NCBI GenBank assembly: GCA_015060395.1
Contig: SUYP01000024.1
Span: 1-46,591, forward strand
Reading direction: 5' to 3'
Origin: Bacteroidales bacterium
Lineage (GTDB): Bacteria; Bacteroidota; Bacteroidia; Bacteroidales; UBA932
Length of the DNA stretch: 46,591 nucleotides
The notes below the pieces were generated by a model. It had not been told where the DNA came from and searched no databases. It saw only the letters and a program-made list of their open reading frames with translations. Made by a program: the position numbers and the translations under genes. This document shows positions 42,927-46,591 of the stretch, in pieces (within the stretch, counting starts at the first letter, position 1; every line of letters begins with the position of its first letter).

Positions 42927-44963
42927 ATGAAGAAATATATAACGCTTTTGTCTGCATTTATGTTTGGATTGACGGCGGCTGCGCAAAGCACTGACTGGCT
43001 TGCAGACAAATATTCTATGTTCATACATTTCGGATTATATTCTCATTTCGGCGGAGTCTATGATGGAGAACCGGTCCGTCAGGGATACAGCGAGCAGATC
43101 CAGTCTTTTGCCGGAATCTTCTCAGACTGGTATGCAGCTGAAGCCCGTGAGTTCGATCCTGCAGACTTCGATGCGGACCAGATCGCAGCCCTGGCAAAGG
43201 ATGGAGGAATGCGCTCAATCGTCTTTACCTCCAAACATCACGACGGCTTCTGTATGTTTGAAACGAAGACAACCTCATATAGCAGTGTCGCTATGATGCC
43301 TTCCCACAGGGACTTTGTACGGGAATTGTCACAGGCTTGCGAAAGACACGGACTTCGTTTCGGCCTGTATTTCTCTTTGATAGACTGGAATTATCCGCAC
43401 GCCTATCCTATCTCCAGTCATAATGCAGACTTCATTACTCCCGAACATCACGAATTCAACAAGGCTCAGGTAAGGGAACTTCTTACCAATTATGGCCCGA
43501 TTTCAGAACTCTGGTTCGATATGGGCTCACTTCAGCCTCAGCAGAGCAGGGAACTGTATGATCTGGTGAAGGAAATACAGCCTGATTGTATGGTCAGCGG
43601 AAGACTTGGAAACGATTTCTATGATTTTGCGGTAATGGCTGACAACAGACTGCCTGAAAGTGCCCTGCAGGCTCCTTGGCAAAGCGCGGCTTCAATGTTC
43701 CCGGAGACCTGGAGCTACCGCAGCTGGCAGGAAAGAGGGAGTGTCGAGGACAAATATGCAGAAAAACTTCGTACCCTGATCAATGTCGTTGCGCACGGGG
43801 GAAATTATCTCCTCAATATCGGCCCTGCCTCTGACGGTAGCATCCTGCCTTTTGAGGCAGAGGTAATCCGTCTTATCGGCAGATGGCTTGATGATAATGG
43901 GGAGGCAATCTATGGCACAAGTCCCTCTCCTTTCAGGAACAATGGATTCGAGTGGGGACATATCACTGTAAAGGACAATGTGATGTATCTTCTGCTGACA
44001 GGGGTTTACCCTGAAGAAGGACTGAAGTTATACGCTTTCGATGGTCTGACTGCTGTCGAGGGGGCCGGATGGAACCTGAAAGACTCGCATTGCGAGATTA
44101 CGGTCACTCCGGATATGTTCGGCAGCCCGGATGTCAAAGTGATCAGGATGATATATGACCGTCCGATGGAGTCATTCTTCCAATCTGCCGGAATATATGC
44201 GGATGAAGTGCTTTCGTGGCAGAATGCCTCTCCGGATTACAGCTATTCCTGCTTTGATTATTACAGCAATTATAGAAGCACAGTCGGGTATGGATGGAAT
44301 GTCGGAGTGCGTCGTCCGGTATCTTCCGTGGAACTGACATATACTTCGGAGGATATCGGCCGCCGTATCCGTCTTGAAGTAGGGGATATGAGTCTTGATT
44401 TGACTCTCGGACAAGGGGAGGAAGTGCCTTTGGAGAATTATGCCGATCTGGACAGTCTGCTGATGGGAAGGATGCGTGGAGGAACATTTGATAATCCAGT
44501 CTCATTTCAGAGAGTCCGGGAGTGGGTATCTGTAGAGGAAGGGCCGATGACGGTTCCGTCCGAAGCCTTTGCAAACTATCTGTGGAGAGGGAAGGTTGCA
44601 GTGCAGAATGACTCCCGCTTTGTATTGGATGTGACCTCCGGCAATGGAGTGGAAGTGATGGTGGACGGCAGGACTATGATGAAACACCTCAATCCTTACA
44701 GGACAGTCGGGCGTACAGAGAAAGTCCTTATGGATCTGTCCGAAGGTGTCCACGAAGTAACAGTCAGGTCATATAACAGATTTGAAGATTATGTTCAGGG
44801 AGGTATGACCCTGGCTGATGACCAAAGGGTATATAGGATGAAGGTGACATTGCCGTATATGGTCGGCAGAGGTGCTGTACCGGTAAAGATTTCAGCTTCT
44901 GATTCCGAATCTGATCATAAAGATTGCGGACTTCATAATATCAGGCTCAGATTTGTCAGGTGA
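42927..44963 (+). CDS. GH29 alpha-L-fucosidase, exported
   Basis: A 678-residue glycoside hydrolase removing terminal fucose from host or dietary glycans. The signal peptide (residues 1-20, ...GLTAAAQ) predicts a periplasmic or surface location. The GH29 barrel shows MFIHFGLYSHFGG, RSIVFTSKHHDGFCMF, RFGLYFSLIDW and ELWFDMG with the nucleophile Asp198, then HGGNYLLNIGPASDG. After about residue 340 come beta-sandwich domains (the last about 200 residues), as in other long GH29 enzymes. The acid/base residue is not conserved in sequence and was not assigned. No SusC/D pair is adjacent, so it is not in a classical polysaccharide locus. Confidence 0.93.
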   Translation: MKKYITLLSAFMFGLTAAAQSTDWLADKYSMFIHFGLYSHFGGVYDGEPVRQGYSEQIQSFAGIFSDWYAAEAREFDPADFDADQIAALAKDGGMRSIVFTSKHHDGFCMFETKTTSYSSVAMMPSHRDFVRELSQACERHGLRFGLYFSLIDWNYPHAYPISSHNADFITPEHHEFNKAQVRELLTNYGPISELWFDMGSLQPQQSRELYDLVKEIQPDCMVSGRLGNDFYDFAVMADNRLPESALQAPWQSAASMFPETWSYRSWQERGSVEDKYAEKLRTLINVVAHGGNYLLNIGPASDGSILPFEAEVIRLIGRWLDDNGEAIYGTSPSPFRNNGFEWGHITVKDNVMYLLLTGVYPEEGLKLYAFDGLTAVEGAGWNLKDSHCEITVTPDMFGSPDVKVIRMIYDRPMESFFQSAGIYADEVLSWQNASPDYSYSCFDYYSNYRSTVGYGWNVGVRRPVSSVELTYTSEDIGRRIRLEVGDMSLDLTLGQGEEVPLENYADLDSLLMGRMRGGTFDNPVSFQRVREWVSVEEGPMTVPSEAFANYLWRGKVAVQNDSRFVLDVTSGNGVEVMVDGRTMMKHLNPYRTVGRTEKVLMDLSEGVHEVTVRSYNRFEDYVQGGMTLADDQRVYRMKVTLPYMVGRGAVPVKISASDSESDHKDCGLHNIRLRFVR

Positions 44964-44995
44964 TTTGGCCGTTTGGCATATAATTGCTATATTTA
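44964..44995 (+). promoter_or_regulatory. Candidate promoter for arginine deiminase (TTTG-N20-TATATTTA)
   Basis: TTTG (44964-44967), 20 bases, then TATATTTA (44988-44995; final G replaced by A). The leader to the ATG at 45023 is about 25 nt. Confidence 0.4.
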
Positions 44996-45022
44996 CGGAA
45001 TTGGGTTTGATTGTCTTGTATT

Positions 45023-46297
45023 ATGGAGCATAATGAACTTAAGATAGATGTACGGTCGGAAATCGGCAGGCTGGATGCAGTCCTTCTGCATCGTCCGGGT
45101 GCTGAGGTGGAGAATATGACACCCAGGAACGTACAGAGGGCATTGTACAGCGATATCCTTAATCTGTCCATTGCCCAGACCGAATACGAGCAGCTTTCGG
45201 GAGTTCTTTCCAAACTGTCGAGAGTGTATGAAGTTCGTGACCTTCTGGTCAAGGTCCTCGATCAGTGGAAGCCTCGCGCCGATCTCATCCACAGGATATG
45301 TGCAGCTGAGGAAGTGCTTCCATATATCGATCAGTTGATGGCTATGCCTTCCTCCGAATTGGCAAGGGTTCTCATTGAAGGCCTTCCGGCGCGGATCGAT
45401 ACCCTTACAGCATATCTGAGGAATGAGTATTATGCTTTATATCCGCTTTATAATTTTTATTTCACGCGTGATGCTGCCGTAACCATCGGTAATCAGGCCC
45501 TTATCTGCCGTATGGCCAACAAGGTCCGTATGCGTGAGTCGCTGATAATGGATGCGATATATCGTTACAGCGGAGCTTTTGAATGCAGTGTCGTTGATGC
45601 GAATGCCGAGGAACCGGATTCGTCCGAGATAATAATGGAAGGCGGTGATATTATCATTGCGAGGGAAGATATCCTTATCGTCGGAAACGGAGTGAGGACG
45701 ACTCCTCAGGGTATCGACTTCATCGTTGACCGTTTCTGCTGTTGTAATCCTGATGCCAGGATGAATGTCATTGTGCAGCAGCTTCCTTCGCAGCCTGAAT
45801 CATTCATCCATCTTGATATGGTGTTTACTCTGCTTGATAAGGATAAGTGTATGATATTCAAGCCTTTGATAATGAGGGCCAATCAGTATCAGACCGTTCA
45901 TATCGTCATAGAGGGCGGTAAGGTATCCTCAATACGTCCTGTTGCAGGTCTGCTCCCGGCTCTGAGGAGTCTCGGTATGGATCTCAAGCCTCTGGTATGT
46001 GGAGGAGATGATGACTGGGATCAGGAGAGGGAACAATGGCACAGCGGAGCGAATTTCTTTGCATTTGCTCCAGGAAAGGTAATTACATACGCAAGAAACA
46101 TACATACTTTGGAGGAACTGGACCGATCCGGTTTTGAAATTGTGAAGGCTTCGGATTTCATTGCCGGAAAGCATCAGGACTGCATTTCAGGTGACGGCCT
46201 ATGCGCCATCGCCATTGATGGTTCCGAACTGCCTCGAGGCGGTGGAGGTGCCCGTTGTATGACAATGCCGCTGTCAAGACAGAAAGTTAATTGGTAA
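45023..46297 (+). CDS. arcA: Arginine deiminase
   Basis: A 424-residue enzyme hydrolysing L-arginine to citrulline and ammonia. Guanidino-modifying enzyme motifs are all present: FTRDAAVTIG, MEGGDIII, HLDMVFTLLD with the catalytic His, and the C-terminal nucleophile Cys412 in GGGGARCMTMPLSR. The opening DVRSEIGRLDAVLLHRPGAEVENMTP is the standard family start. ATG 45023 is chosen; a TTG four codons upstream is less likely. No arcB or arcC is adjacent here, so whether it serves energy generation, acid resistance or arginine salvage is open. ndk follows after 14 bases. Confidence 0.93.
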   Translation: MEHNELKIDVRSEIGRLDAVLLHRPGAEVENMTPRNVQRALYSDILNLSIAQTEYEQLSGVLSKLSRVYEVRDLLVKVLDQWKPRADLIHRICAAEEVLPYIDQLMAMPSSELARVLIEGLPARIDTLTAYLRNEYYALYPLYNFYFTRDAAVTIGNQALICRMANKVRMRESLIMDAIYRYSGAFECSVVDANAEEPDSSEIIMEGGDIIIAREDILIVGNGVRTTPQGIDFIVDRFCCCNPDARMNVIVQQLPSQPESFIHLDMVFTLLDKDKCMIFKPLIMRANQYQTVHIVIEGGKVSSIRPVAGLLPALRSLGMDLKPLVCGGDDDWDQEREQWHSGANFFAFAPGKVITYARNIHTLEELDRSGFEIVKASDFIAGKHQDCISGDGLCAIAIDGSELPRGGGGARCMTMPLSRQKVNW

Positions 46298-46311
46298 CAC
46301 TATAAATGATT

Positions 46312-46591
46312 ATGGAAAGAACATTAGTAATTCTGAAGCCGGGATGCCTCCAGAGAGGCCTTGTCGGCGAAGTTATCTCAAGATTTGAGAAAAGAGGTCT
46401 TAAACTTGTTGCAATGAAGATGGTACAGCTTGACGAGGAGATCCTCAAGGTACATTATGCACACCTTCTTGACAGACCATTCTTCCCTTGGCTCCGTGAC
46501 GGTATGATGGCCGCTCCGGTAATCCTCTGCTGCTGGGAAGGTTACAGTGCTGTTCAGGTAGTACGTGATATGGCAGGTGCTACAAAGGCAA
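46312..46591 (+). CDS. ndk: Nucleoside diphosphate kinase, 5' portion (runs off the window)
   Basis: The first 93 codons of NDK, which balances nucleoside triphosphate pools by transferring the gamma-phosphate via a phosphohistidine. It opens MERTLVILKPGCLQRGLVG and continues RFEKRGLKLVAMKMVQL and a partial MAGATKA substrate-loop segment. The active-site histidine lies beyond the window. An in-frame ATG two codons upstream (46306) is possible. It follows arginine deiminase closely and may be co-transcribed. Confidence 0.95.
   Translation, partial: MERTLVILKPGCLQRGLVGEVISRFEKRGLKLVAMKMVQLDEEILKVHYAHLLDRPFFPWLRDGMMAAPVILCCWEGYSAVQVVRDMAGATKA

Overview
The window is a chromosomal segment of a member of the Bacteroidota, most likely order Bacteroidales. 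Many intergenic regions carry the TTTG / TAnnTTTG promoter signature of that phylum, often with 19-20 bases between the boxes. Gene content agrees: DUF4249 lipoprotein plus TonB-dependent receptor, C10 (streptopain-like) protease, DUF3244 protein, type B L31, GH29 fucosidase, DPP-type S9 peptidase, and an alpha-oxoamine synthase of the sphingolipid/sulfonolipid kind. No phage, transposase or CRISPR array was seen. Genus and species cannot be read from the sequence.

Layout. 1-5.0 kb: the 3' end of a 5S rRNA (so an rRNA operon lies to the left), a CocE-type lipoprotein hydrolase, enolase, tRNA-Ala(TGC), a repeat-rich structured spacer, glycerate kinase and tRNA-Glu(CTC). 5.0-8.0 kb: a small DUF486 membrane protein divergent from glmM, which overlaps by one base a DUF1343/NamZ-like gene. 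8.0-15.4 kb (minus strand): an accessory-looking surface locus with a membrane-anchored TPR/helix-turn-helix regulator, a DUF3244 protein, a C10 cysteine protease lipoprotein, a small lipoprotein, a DUF4249 lipoprotein and a TonB-dependent receptor. 15.5-18.8 kb: L31 type B, then a minus-strand ftsE-nth-RluA run. 18.9-27.2 kb: a giant TPR protein with a partner beta-barrel, gyrB, and the alpha-oxoamine synthase. 27.3-34.9 kb: PgpH-like HD hydrolase, trigger factor, then clpP-clpX-M20 dipeptidase-pyrF with 3-6 base gaps. 34.9-37.9 kb: an AraC regulator coupled to a possible PD-(D/E)XK-like protein, a short intergenic transcription unit that looks like a small RNA, and L-serine dehydratase. 38-46.6 kb: an envelope protein of unknown function, a DPP-like peptidase, a small membrane protein, an NlpC/P60-like lipoprotein with a large insertion, a GH29 fucosidase, arginine deiminase and the start of ndk.

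How it fits together. Much of the window is housekeeping: protein quality control (tig, clpP, clpX), DNA topology and repair (gyrB, nth), cell-wall precursor supply and possibly recycling (glmM plus the NamZ-like gene), second-messenger turnover (pgpH) and pyrimidine synthesis (pyrF). The rest suits a peptide- and glycan-degrading gut-type commensal: CocE hydrolase, C10 protease, DPP, M20 dipeptidase, serine dehydratase, arginine deiminase and fucosidase.

The points most worth a second look are the inverted and direct duplication around the tRNA-Ala 3' end, the candidate small RNA with a G8 tract in its promoter, the regulator-protease-importer locus with a possible operator, the NlpC/P60 core split by about 200 residues, and the glmM/NamZ-like overlap. 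Functions are family assignments read by eye; no database search was run.
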